From positions 15,609,808 through 15,673,807 of the forward strand of contig NC_088315.1 in assembly GCF_910592395.1 (NCBI RefSeq): 64,000 nt of DNA, read 5' to 3'. A model generated the notes under the pieces. It had not been told where the DNA came from, did no database searches, and worked only from the letters and a program-made list of their open reading frames with translations. This document shows positions 1 through 11,327 of this stretch, piece by piece. Origin of the DNA: Lineus longissimus (Eukaryota; Nemertea; Pilidiophora; Heteronemertea; Lineidae). Every line of letters begins with the position of its first letter. Position 1 is the stretch's first letter. Both the position numbers and the translations under genes were made by a program.

Positions 1-3000
1 CATGTTTTGCAGTATGTGATTGACGCTGAACGTGATTATTTTGCACAATTGAGGCGTTCTATATATTTCGACGTATGGGATGCTAAGTATGACACAATTT
101 GAGCAGATTGTCATAGTACATATGATATTTCTAGATGGTCGTTCCAGCCTTTCCTTTTGAGGAAACCGGTGTTGTCGGGTATCAGGAGACTTGTAGGAGG
201 CTGCAGTTTTATCATATGTTAAAAAAAGGCTGTCAGGGTAATGTCAACCTTACCTTAAGGTCTCATTAGGGAGTTTTTTTTGTTATTCATGCGCGGCCAA
301 CCCCTAGCCGTAGTTCCTAAAATCATTGATTTCTCGGTCCTTACAGTATGTCAGCGTTGATTCAGCAGTTGTTTTGGCAAAGACATGTTTTTTTGGAGTT
401 TCTGAAACCTAGAGCGCTATTCAATAGGCGACTAACAAGAAACTACGCATTTATACTGTTGTGTCCGACGTATGTGTACACTGAACTTGGGATGTGCGTC
501 GGCCCCGTGTTGAAATGCCGTCCAGTGCCAGTTGGTGCGTTTTTCGCTGATTTGTGCAAAATTCAACATATCTCAAAAGTTCAATGGTTGACCCTCGATT
601 TTTTTTGGATTTTTGTATAGCGTAAGCAACTGTCTTTCATGGGAGAATGGTCTCTGTAAGAATAATTCAGGAAGAAATGTATAATATTTGGGGTTTTTCG
701 TGATTGTCCGGCCCAATTGGCAATATTGCCATTTGGGATGGTGAACAGAGCTAGGAGCAAATGCGACGCTTATGATTTATTTAAAGAAATAAAATGCCCG
801 ATTTAACATCCTGCAGAATCAGGGGAATCGGGCGTTTCCAGTGATATACGACACAAATGGGTTGTCCTCATGCATTCACTTTGGAAACGCATTTTAAAAT
901 AGATGTTACGTCCTGTTAATGGGGCACGTCATCATCGCGTACATTTGGGAAAAACTCCCTAACGAGACCTTAAGACGTAAAGACGACATTTTCATGAGCT
1001 CAGAAACTATTAATTTCAACTTAACCACGTAGCTATGAATAATTTGAATAATTTCCAACAGAAATCTATATGAAATATGCAATATTGGTGAACAGAGCGC
1101 CGTTTGAAACAACAGTGCGTCATCGTTTTCTTCAACGCATTTTCAGTTTGCCCGAGGTGAAACTCGGCCCTTTTCATCAAATTTGGTATCTCATGGCAAC
1201 GGAGGTGTCCTCTTAGAGAATCCAGTCGGACTTTTTGCACATATTGCAAAGAAATGCCATGACTACCTGAAAATACAATCTGTTCGGCATTCCCAAGGTC
1301 AGTTTTGCTTGCAGCCCGAATGCAAAAAGACCAGTTGCGCTTAAAGGGGTACCTGTTTTAAGTGCTGTTTCCACCAAATGTGAACACTGCGGTGGCACAA
1401 GGCATGAATTGCCTTGCCCAAGGACTAAACAAATATGCTTCTATATGATATATGTTGAATATATGAATAGCTTGATTCTTTCCGGATGAGAATATGCATG
1501 TTTTGCAGTATGTGATTGACGCTGAACGTGATTATTTTGCACAATTGAGGCGTTCTATATATTTCGACGTATGGGATGCTAAGTATGACACAATTTGAGC
1601 AGATTGTCATAGTACATATGATATTTCTAGATGGTCGTTCCAGCCTTTCCTTTTGAGGAAACCGGTGTTGTCGGGTATCAGGAGACTTGTAGGAGGCTGC
1701 AGTTTTATCATATGTTAAAAAAAGGCTGTCAGGGTAATGTCAACCTTACCTTAAGGTCTCATTAGGGAGTTTTTTTTGTTATTCATGCGCGGCCAACCCC
1801 TAGCCGTAGTTCCTAAAATCATTGATTTCTCGGTCCTTACAGTATGTCAGCGTTGATTCAGCAGTTGTTTTGGCAAAGACATGTTTTTTTGGAGTTTCTG
1901 AAACCTAGAGCGCTATTCAATAGGCGACTAACAAGAAACTACGCATTTATACTGTTGTTGCCGACGTATGTGTACACTGAACTTGGGATGTGCGTCGGCC
2001 CCGTGTTGAAATGCCGTCCAGTGCCAGTTGGTGCGTTTTTCGCTGATTTGTGCAAAATTCAACATATCTCAAAAGTTCAATGGTTGACCCTCGATTTTTT
2101 TTGGATTTTTGTATAGCGTAAGCAACTGTCTTTCATGGGAGAATGGTCTCTGTAAGAATTATTCAGGAAGAAATGTATAATATTTGGGGTTTTTCGTGAT
2201 TGTCCGGCCCAATTGGCAATATTGCCATTTGGGATGGTGAACAGAGCTAGGAGCAAATGCGACGCTTATGATTTATTTAAAGAAATAAAATGCCCGATTT
2301 AACATCCTGCAGAATCAGGGGAATCGGGCGTTTCCAGTGATATACGACACAAATGGGTTGTCCTCATGCATTCACTTTGGAAACGCATTTTAAAATAGAT
2401 GTTACGTCCTGTTAATGGGGCACGTCATCATCGCGTACATTTGGGAAAAACTCCCTAACGAGACCTTAAGACGTAAAGACGACATTTTCATGAGCTCAGA
2501 AACTATTAATTTCAACTTAACCACGTAGCTATGAATAATTTGAATAATTTCCAACAGAAATCTATATGAAATATGCAATATTGGTGAACAGAGCGCCGTT
2601 TGAAACAACAGTGCGTCATCGTTTTCTTCAACGCATTTTCAGTCTGCCCGAGGTGAAACTCGGCCCTTTTCATCAAATTTGGTATCTCATGGCAACGGAG
2701 GTGTCCTCTTAGAGAATCCAGTCGGACTTTTTGCACATATTGCAAAGAAATGCCATGACTACCTGAAAATACAATCTGTTCGGCATTCCCAAGGTCAGTT
2801 TTGCTTGCAGCGCGAATGCAAAAAGACCAGTTGCGCTTAAAGGGGTACCTGTTTTAAGTGCTGTTTCCACCAAATGTGAACACTGCGGTGGCACAAGGCA
2901 TGAATTGCCTTGCCCAAGGACTAAACAAATATGCTTCTATATGATATATGTTGAATATATGAATAGCTTGATTCTTTCCGGATGAGAATATGCATGTTTT

Positions 3001-3963
3001 GCAGTATGTGATTGACGCTGAACGTGATTATTTTGCACAATTGAGGCGTTCTATATATTTCGACGTATGGGATGCTAAGTATGACACAATTTGAGCAGAT
3101 TGTCATAGTACATATGATATTTCTAGATGGTCGTTCCAGCCTTTCCTTTTGAGGAAACCGGTGTTGTCGGGTATCAGGAGACTTGTAGGAGGCTGCAGTT
3201 TTATCATATGTTAAAAAAAGGCTGTCAGGGTAATGTCAACCTTACCTTAAGGTCTCATTAGGGAGTTTTTTTTGTTATTCATGCGCGGCCAACCCCTAGC
3301 CGTAGTTCCTAAAATCATTGATTTCTCGGTCCTTACAGTATGTCAGCGTTGATTCAGCAGTTGTTTTGGCAAAGACATGTTTTTTTGGAGTTTCTGAAAC
3401 CTAGAGCGCTATTCAATAGGCGACTAACAAGAAACTACGCATTTATACTGTTGTTGCCGACGTATGTGTACACTGAACTTGGGATGTGCGTCGGCCCCGT
3501 GTTGAAATGCCGTCCAGTGCCAGTTGGTGCGTTTTTCGCTGATTTGTGCAAAATTCAACATATCTCAAAAGTTCAATGGTTGACCCTCGATTTTTTTTGG
3601 ATTTTTGTATAGCGTAAGCAACTGTCTTTCATGGGAGAATGGTCTCTGTAAGAATTATTCAGGAAGAAATGTATAATATTTGGGGTTTTTCGTGATTGTC
3701 CGGCCCAATTGGCAATATTGCCATTTGGGATGGTGAACAGAGCTAGGAGCAAATGCGACGCTTATGATTTATTTAAAGAAATAAAATGCCCGATTTAACA
3801 TCCTGCAGAATCAGGGGAATCGGGCGTTTCCAGTGATATACGACACAAATGGGTTGTCCTCATGCATTCACTTTGGAAACGCATTTTAAAATAGATGTTA
3901 CGTCCTGTTAATGGGGCACGTCATCATCGCGTACATTTGGGAAAAACTCCCTAACGAGACCTT
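1..3963. repeat. 1496-bp tandem satellite, about 2.65 copies
   Basis: The sequence at 1 recurs at 1497 and 2993 with only a few substitutions (for example near 463 against 1959, and 2643 against 1147). Identity stops abruptly at 3963, after the shared segment ctaacgagacctt. The array starts before the window. No long ORF spans the unit; the 90-aa and shorter ORFs simply repeat every 1496 bp and none is recognisable. The near identity of the copies implies recent amplification or homogenisation. Confidence 0.95.
1225..1432 (+). pseudogene. Decayed gag-like zinc-knuckle traces inside the satellite
   Basis: Across shifting + frames this stretch encodes Cys/His clusters: a TFCTYCKEM segment, a TCFKCC segment and CEHCGGTRHELPC (C-x2-C-x4-H-x3-C). 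The order and spacing recall the zinc-knuckle region of BEL/Pao retrotransposon gag proteins, with a basic RLKG segment between the knuckles. The frames are interrupted by stops and shifts, so no protein is made. The same traces recur one period later near 2721-2928. The family assignment is my inference from motif layout. Confidence 0.35.
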
Positions 3964-4407
3964 GGACACGCAACCAAGATGCTCTACCAAAGTTCCCTCG
4001 GGTTGCACTAAAATGTGGAAACCATGCACACGTCAGGTCAATGGAATTTCAGCTCACTTCAGAAGTTTGAGGCTCTCAAAACACTGCTTCAAACACAAAT
4101 CAGTCAAGGAAGCATCAACCACCCTAAGTTTTTTAATGAGCACTACACATATTTGCCGAGAAAAACGCTCCAAATAGCCCATTTGCGCGGATTTTAGCAT
4201 CACTTGAGCGAGCCGATGCGGACTTCCTATGCGCGCTGTACAAAATGTACATGTCTCATTTTTCTGTAACGTTGCCGTAACATAATGTAAACAACGGCGC
4301 TACCGGCGCTCCGGCCGGGCCGGCGATGGATGGAATTTGCCAAATTCGCACATATTCAAGTTATTTTCGTGGCCTATCTTTTTAAGTTTGAGGTATTTTA
4401 GAATAGA
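3964..4407. other. Non-repetitive flank of the satellite, no gene recognised
   Basis: From 3964 the sequence leaves the satellite consensus. Two small overlapping ORFs are present but neither has a recognisable motif, and one begins inside the satellite. A short GC-rich stretch lies near 4300-4325. Confidence 0.6.
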
Positions 4408-4573
4408 AATTGAACCCTCGGCTTCGGACCTTGGTTGAGTTACCAAGACACTCTCGGGTGGAGCTAAAATTTCGTCCAAACCCTCGCCTGTCGGCTCGGG
4501 TTTGGACTGTATTTTAGCTCCACCCTCGAGTGTCTTGGTAACTCAACCAAGGTCCTCCGCCTCGGGTTCAATT
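4408..4573. repeat. 166-bp foldback (inverted repeat) element
   Basis: The left arm (4408 to about 4485, starting attgaaccctcgg) is the near-perfect reverse complement of the right arm (about 4497-4573, ending ctcgggttcaatt). The loop is roughly 12 nt. Both arms contain the matched segments ggttgagttaccaagaca / tgtcttggtaactcaacc. Long arms, tiny loop and no coding potential suit a foldback MITE. Confidence 0.85.
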
Positions 4574-4574
4574 C

Positions 4575-4850
4575 CTTAAACCAAGATTCTTTTCTATAAA
4601 ACTAAGTTTATTACTACTGGATGAAAAACTTATATTTTAGGGAATAAAACCAAGTTTATTTGTTAAACTTGACATTTGTGGATAGAAACAAGGTTTATTA
4701 GGTAATAAACTTGGTTTTATTAAAGAAACTCAGTTTTTTAGGAAAAAAACAAGGTTGTTTTAAAAAAACCTATATTTTTTCCAAATAAACTTAGTTTATT
4801 AGGTAAAAAACCAGGTTTTTTGAATAAATCTAGTTTTTTTTAATTACTGG
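4575..4850. repeat. AT-rich degenerate tandem repeat
   Basis: Variants of the motif ataaaaCcaaGttTatT recur about every 20-25 nt, often in alternating orientation (aaccaagtttatt / aataaacttggtt). The tract ends where ordinary sequence resumes at ttactggacactc. It looks like a decayed AT-rich minisatellite built from a self-complementary unit. Confidence 0.6.
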
Positions 4851-5024
4851 ACACTCACCCTACTAGTAATAGTCCGCCGAACAATAGATGGTACAAACAC
4901 TTTTTAGTCAGTAAATGACCCAATATAAGTTGTGTGTTTTGTTTTATTCACTAGAAAATATGCCAGCAGCCTAGAGCTAGCACCCTTTCCTTAATCACAT
5001 GCACAAATCAAGAGTTATTTGAAG

Positions 5025-5079
5025 GCTAAATAATCACACAGAGCGTGTACCCAGCTAAATAATCACACAGAGCGTGTAC
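5025..5079. repeat. 29-bp direct duplication with a third decayed copy
   Basis: The 26-nt string beginning gctaaataatcacacagagc occurs at 5025 and again at 5054, separated by cca. A related cacagggcgtgtaac follows near 5095. The rest of 4860-5515 holds no recognised gene. Confidence 0.8.
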
Positions 5080-6994
5080 ATTCTATTCAATTCTACACAG
5101 GGCGTGTAACTGTAACGTACTACATGCCCAAAGACCCAGGCAAGGAACATGACCGATGTTATACTGTCCACACACGTTTTTCACTGCGCGAGACTACCGC
5201 GCCGCACGAACCAATTAGCGTGATCGAGCCTCACTGAAAATCCTCTTTTCCTTTAAACACAGGGTAATAAATCCCATATAGCTGTCACCAGTGCGACGAA
5301 TCAGTTCTCCCTAACAGCTTAGACGATCGTTAATAAAATCAACGAGGCCGAACTTACCCAAATTTAACTTTCATTCCGAATCACAACAACTATACTTGTC
5401 AGTTTACACGTCGTTTCTAATTCTCCCTCTAACCACACAACTTTACTTTCGCGACGGCCGTGACAATCGACCGCCGAAGACAAGACCTCAAGAGGAATGG
5501 GTTCATCACATTACTAATAATGGTATGAAAATGAAAATATTTCCTTTTGGGTATTGAAGTTTATATGTAATATTTATTACAGGATTCGGTTATATATTTG
5601 TTATGGCATGAAATATAATGTCATTCAGTTTTGGTTTCATTTCAAGCTTTGCGTGACTTACCATGGAACGTTTCATTGAATCGCATATTTTGGCTTGTTT
5701 GAAACTTGAAACGAGCCAAATTAAGTGGGCCTATGTGAATAATTGCATTTTTATTTGATGCAAGTATAAACTCTTGCAATCAAATTAAATCTATAAAACC
5801 TGATCTTCAATTTCATGTTTGGAACGCTTATTTGGTTCGTTTAGTCGCCAAGTGGATTTGAGGTTTTGAATTTCGGCTGTACCATTAGCAACATTGTTTT
5901 ACTTTCGTCTAGAGTGGTAAGCCAACAGAGATTGGCTTGTTTCATTTTGGGTCGTTTCAACATTTACTGCCAAAGAATTTAATCAGGAAAGATTGGTTGT
6001 TGCTCCTACCAATTATCAGGTATGCACTGAATGAACGTTTTGCTGCAAATATGAGAGAGCATTCATCCTCATCGTCATCATCATATCTGTAGGTTGCTAA
6101 TAACCCTCACGAGTCTTGGCGAACTCAGGATGGTTATGCGAAACAAAAATAGTGAATGTCAAATAACTCTAAATAACTGCTTGTGAGAAGAGAAAACATC
6201 TGTACTGGTGACTGGCTGCCACATAATGAAGTGCGGGTAATAATGTTTATTCTTGAGAAAATTCTAATTTTAGTGCTGAAACGAGGATTTGGTGACAGCT
6301 TTGATACGATAGCAACAGCTGTGTGAATCAATTCGAGCACAGTATTACAGAACCGATAAAATAACTTGCTTTCAGTATTACAAACAAACGGTGGTGGTCT
6401 ACCAAGCCCTTGCCTCTATTCCGCCTTGATGAAATAATGATTTTACACTAAATGTATCAATTTCAATCGATAACCTGCGGTGCAAAGCCTGTGCAATTGT
6501 ATCGTATCAAGTAGAGCTTTTTTGTAATGGGTAAAGATTAAAGAGGGCTGAATATTTTGTCACCCGGTCGATCGATTTTTCGACTTTATCAGTCGTGCAA
6601 TATATAAAGCTTATGTTTCTGTTTTATTCCGTACTACCAAATCATCGCACACACCCGGTACATTCGCCAATCGCATTCAAAGAGGCCTTGGTGACCAGGT
6701 GGTATCATCATATCACATAGTATCTCAACTTCTCTGTATTTATTCAGTTGGAAGCTCGAGAAACACTGGAAAACGAACGACGCTTTCTCTCTATGTCTTT
6801 CCCAGTTTTAGCTGCTGCTTATTCTTCCAATTATCAGCAAAGAGAAATTTGAAAGACGTGTCAACCTCTTTCCGACGGGCGCTGCAGATATTATTTTAAT
6901 TATTTTGACTATAGTCACCTTAACATGGACTGATTGGCTACGACGTTACAGCGTTAGGCTATTGAAAAGTCAAGGATTCTTGAACTCTCCGCAG

Positions 6995-7131
6995 GATTGT
7001 CAGCAGAGGTCTGTGAAGCGACCATCTCAATCTCCAACAACAACGAGCAATGTCAGACGTCTGTGTCGGAGATCTGCTTGTTATACTGCTCCTTCAGATG
7101 GTGTTATCCACTGGCGGATTCTTACCAGACG
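6995..7131 (+). CDS. Candidate linker exon, unit 1
   Basis: A 137-bp segment is bounded by a gcag acceptor and a GTAGGA donor. Read from phase 0 it gives a 45-residue Ser/Thr/Arg-rich peptide containing SPTTTSNVRRLCRRSACY, and it ends in phase 2, which fits the start of PAN1. Another frame (EVCEATISISNNNEQCQTS) is also open and has slightly more synonymous changes between copies. The reading frame is therefore uncertain. Confidence 0.35.
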
Positions 7132-7894
7132 GTAGGATTTTCTAACAGTAATCACTCATGACCGAGTTGATAGTTTAGTAGCCGACATGATGGAGCCTCA
7201 TTACGTTGATACCTCTGTTGTTACTTTAAACTTCTCTATTTATCAGGAGTACCTCGCTTTAAATGATTTGAGTTTTGTTACACCAGAGAAGCGTGTCCTT
7301 AATAATCACCAATGCATACGTTTGGTCACTACGCGTGCGGGTTCTGTGAGGCCCATTTGTAAGGCAGTTTGTGCACTTTCCTGAACAGTCTAGCTCGTAT
7401 CAATATTAACACATACGTCGCCAAATTCACAGCGTTTTTTTTATCATATTGTGAGAATCTTTGTTTTCTAATCATCATACATTTTGGCAGGAATTCAATT
7501 GCATAAGTTTCGAAATTGGCCAAAAAAAACCCGTACAAAAAACTTTTTATTTGGAAATTGTTCTTAAAGCAAAAATTTCTAAGAATTTTGGCGTGAAGTT
7601 CATTAGAATCGAGCAATATTAAAAGACAGAGCACTTACAGAATAACATGAGGTGTGTTCTATTGTTAGAATGGCAAACCATTATGTTGTATAGCACTCTA
7701 TATGCCCGATAAAGAGCATCGATTTTGTTATATCTCCACAATCCCTTATTTGATTTTGATGAAATAAGTATCAAATATCTTAGAATTTTGTGGGGTTTGT
7801 TTAAACGGCTGTTTACATAATTCAAATCCTAGGCAATCACAGTATTGTCACTATGTATGATATAAAGACAAAGTTTCTGACAATATGCTGTAAC

Positions 7895-9508
7895 TGTTGT
7901 GACGATCAGTGATCGTTTGTTATTGCGATCAGCTGACTTCTCCCTTGACCCGGTTTGACCCCGTTATTGTATTATTATTTCCGCGCCAAAAAATTGTTTA
8001 CCGAGATTTTGCGAGATGTTGGCGAGACTTAGGTAACACCCATGGGCATGTGTGTTCAAGACAGCACTTCGACTCCGTCCGCGATTGAGTGAGGATCGCC
8101 GCCGGTTCTGTACTATTCTATAGATGACAACGCCCAGAAGTTCGTAGCGAGATGGTTGAAATGGTTGAAGCAGCGTTGAAATGGTGGTAACGTTGTTATG
8201 ATTGATTCACGCCGTACTTTACCGATAGAATGGAAAATGCCATAATTTTACCGGTGTGAAGCCTTTCACGCTTTACGTACATTTGTATACGGCCGATGCA
8301 CTGACCGTGTGTATCGTGCTGTGTTTGTAAACGTATCACCAGTTTGTGTCTTCCTCTCGCTAATGTATAGCTATCTGTGCATTTAATTGACATGGTTTTC
8401 TATAGTTTGAGAAGGGGTCTAAAAGGGGGGTGTATTAATGTTTGAAGGTGCATTCTGGTCTTTGCGGACCAGGTGCTTCGAATAGGCTCGCGTAGATCAG
8501 GTCGACCTGAGCAACTTTCCACTCCACTCTTTTAGGCCTATTTTCGATGAATGGGCTGTAATGTTGTTGATTCTCGGTTAGAATGAATCGTTATCGTTTA
8601 GTATTTTAGTCCATTGGTGTTATTGGACATACTCGAACCTGTTATATAGACTTTAAAAATTATAGACCGTGCGAACGGATTTCTGGAAAACCATTATAAA
8701 AAACCCAGTTGTATTTTGGGACTAAAAAGATGTTGTGTTAACCCACGGTTTTAATCTGTGTATGTTGACTTCAGGTGACTGTTTGATAGTTATATTGTTA
8801 GAAGCCAGTGGGTGTAATTCCATCACTGTCTCTCCGCTTACGCCAGAAGCCGTGTTGACGATTTGGACGAATCCGCCCTGCAGAGATCGAGAAGGACGAG
8901 GCCTTGCTGTTGACGTCCCTCCCCGTTTATAGAATACCCGTGGCGGTATAGTATTCTTAATTTACTGGCTAGTTTATTGTTACGACCTGCCGGCTAGTTA
9001 GGACTAGTCTGTTGCCATCTGGGCAGAACCGGTTGAGTCGAAGTCATTTATATAGTCCTAGCTAGCGGTCAGGTTGCTTCAGTCAGCCTGAGTCAATGTT
9101 ACAGACTGTTTGTGTTGTAGCACGCTTTGAGTTGTGAGAAGCATTTTAGTATATATCCCTTAGCGGAAAAAACTTGTATTGATATATTCCCCTTGGTGGG
9201 AAGATAATTTGATAGATATATATAATCTACTACGCCCTTCTACTGACGTTCCGGGCTGGAATACCGAAGTCTGCAATCGAACACGAGACGGAGGATAGCC
9301 TGTTGTAGATGCCGGAGAAGAGACACCGCAATCGTGTGTAAAACTAGTACGGAGCCGCTGGCTCTAGGCTGAAGCATTTACAGCTGTAGTGAATTGTAGG
9401 TATCTTATGATAGCTTGTACCATATAGATATACAGTCCTCTTCATAAAGTAATTAACCTCTGGCATAGTTCTTATCGTCATCTTGTCAATTCGTTGATCG
9501 CCAGAACA
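7895..9508. mobile_element. Solo LTR, 1614 bp, with 5-bp target duplication
   Basis: Compared with unit 2, where gacaatatgctg runs directly on to cgcatttgaatttgg, unit 1 has an insertion that starts TGTTGTGACGATC and ends CGCCAGAACA. It is flanked on both sides by GTAAC (7890-7894 and 9509-9513). Terminal TG...CA with a 5-bp duplication is the hallmark of an LTR. No internal gag/pol is present, so this is a solo LTR left by recombination. The TGTTGTGA...AGAACA ends and 5-bp duplication are common in Ty3/Gypsy elements, but the superfamily is inferred. Small ORFs inside are not genes. Confidence 0.85.
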
Positions 9509-9788
9509 GTAACCGCATTTGAATTTGGTGAATTAGTTTGCGAGATATGGTATGAAGTATTATCGGGTTCCTTACTCCCGACTAAACTTGGGGGTTACGG
9601 CCTTAGGGAAACTAACTCTGGGATCGAGGGAAGAACATCCGCACAAGATAATTCATACCCTTCATTTATTCGAATCTTGAGTCCATAACAACGCATACTT
9701 ACACTCCTGGCGGAGATATATCTGGAACTCTAAACTCTACGAAACTTGTGGCACTCCTGCTGCCAAGTGAGAGGCAGTTTATATCCAG

Positions 9789-9976
9789 GAACCAACCAAC
9801 CAGGAGACAGGGAATAAACTGCAATGTGCCACTGCAGCACGAATACCTCACCAATCATAAGGCCAGCAGCGTACTGCAATGCGCCGGGCAATACCGCAGT
9901 CAGATCAAACCCTCTCACCCGTACCTATTTCGGTCCGGCATAGAGCCTACCTGTCCCTTAACACGAATAATGCAAA
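9789..9976 (+). CDS. PAN/apple domain exon 1 (PAN1), unit 1
   Basis: The exon follows the acceptor tttatatccag and ends before gttaaatac. It enters in phase 2 and leaves in phase 1. The translation reads NQPTRRQGINCNVPLQHEYL, then NHKASSVLQCAGQYRSQ and a FRSGIEPTCPL tail. This matches the apple/PAN pattern S-x3-C-x3-C...C-x-L, an extracellular adhesion or carbohydrate-binding fold held by disulfides. In this copy the second Cys of the CxxxC pair is Tyr (QYR against QCR in units 2 and 6) and a mid-domain Cys is Tyr, so disulfide formation is compromised. The donor is weak. Confidence 0.5.
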
Positions 9977-10258
9977 GTTAAATACATTCAAATACAATAC
10001 GATCACAGAAGTAGATGTTGATATTTTGAATATGAGCTAGACTGTACACTGTATAACTGATTTCTTTCGGACAGCCTACTTCGAACCCCGACCCGAACCT
10101 TCCCCTCGAACCTTGAACCTTGGCCACATGTAACTCGGGCAACATAGAAGCTGTGACGCATAGAACCATATATGGATGACCCCGCATACGTTTAAGCCAC
10201 CATGTACCCTATCAATGTGTCTGAAGAATTTTGCTATACGTTCTGTACTATTTTCCAG

Positions 10259-10437
10259 CCATTCTCTCCGTGAAGTTGAACGACGAGGATCCATCTGTTA
10301 GGTATTGGAGACAACTGATCCTGACCGGTCAGTTCCCCGGGCCTGTCGCCCGTGTGGATGGGGCGGCCATGGCGTAATTGTGATGGTGTCGTGGAAAATA
10401 TAACAGGAGATTTAATCACTACAACTGAATTTCACCG
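10259..10437 (+). pseudogene. LamG-N exon with frameshift, unit 1
   Basis: This exon encodes the first part of a LamG-like domain (SVKLNDEDPSVRY, then GQFPGPVARVDGAAMA). It lies between the acceptor ttttccag and the donor G|GTCAGA. Unit 1 has one extra A in ggcgtaattgtg, which creates a stop and breaks the frame; intact units read ggcgtattgtg. Unit 2 carries the same insertion. Without it the exon would be 178 bp (phase 1 in, phase 2 out). Confidence 0.7.
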
Positions 10438-10439
10438 GT

Positions 10440-11327
10440 CAGATCACCGGGTACACAAATGGTTTTTTTTAACTGGCGTTGGCATAAAGGCATGTGTACA
10501 GTGACAACATTTTAGCAGCCTTTACAACATTCCTGGATACAACACCGTGTTGGCAAAATGTTGCATTGTAAGAAGAGGCAAATATTTTTTACAACATGCT
10601 GTTACATGTAAAAAAATGTAAAAATTTTGCAAATTAGATGCGAAACAATTCTTTGTTGCATGTTGCAAAAATGTTGTAAATTCTTCAGCCAGCGGAAATA
10701 GGACTGGCGTCATGTGATCTATCAGAGGTCATGTAACTTTGACGAAATAACAACCCAATGGAACCTTACAATTGGACACAAAATAGGACCGAACGACTGA
10801 TATATGCATCCGAGTGCTACCCTTCTTTATTGGACACAACCTCCACTCTTCAAGGAAAGAGGAAGTTCTCGTATTAAATAGGGTCTGTCCCTCGGCCGCA
10901 AATTCTTCAACAGGCTGTGATACGCCCTATAATATCCATCATAGTGATCCTGGACCTGGTCCACTCTCTCTGCGCTTTTTGACGACGTCTCTTCCGCCTG
11001 TAAACGCCACATTAATAAACTATTTTATCATAGCGTTTAGATCCTTTCATTGAAATTGAATGGGAAAGCTATCTCAGCCATTACTTAGCCTTGTATCAAG
11101 AATTTCCATCTTTATTTTTTTCCGAGAAAATCCGTTCCGCGTTTTTGGGGCTAAACACTCATGCATGGCAGGATGTCGAAAGGGCCACAGGGCTAATAGC
11201 GAACATTGATCAGCCTTTAAAGGGATGTTTAAAATTCCACATTTGTCTCAGTCATTTTTTGGCAGACTGCACATGTAAACCTATACTCGCTAACACTTTC
11301 GTCTGATCGTTTGCATCTTTCATTAAG
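10440..11327. other. Intron between LamG-N and LamG-C, unit 1
   Basis: Non-coding in my model. It holds a TGTTGCAAAATGTTGTAAAA-type AT-rich repeat near 10540-10690. It also holds a conserved block at about 10850-11030 whose copies differ by 12- and 15-nt indels (see findings). Frames just upstream of LamG-C are shifted by 1-nt indels between units, which supports intron status there. Confidence 0.5.

Noticed and set aside
348-620. 90-aa ORF repeated at 1844 and 3340 in the satellite
   Set aside because: It recurs only because the 1496-bp unit is tandemly repeated. No motif, low-complexity hydrophobic content, and no sign of selection on this frame.
9730-9918. Minus-strand ORF antisense to PAN1, also in units 2, 4 and 6
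   Set aside because: It is the shadow of the PAN1 exon. The + strand reading has the apple cysteine pattern and fitting splice phases.
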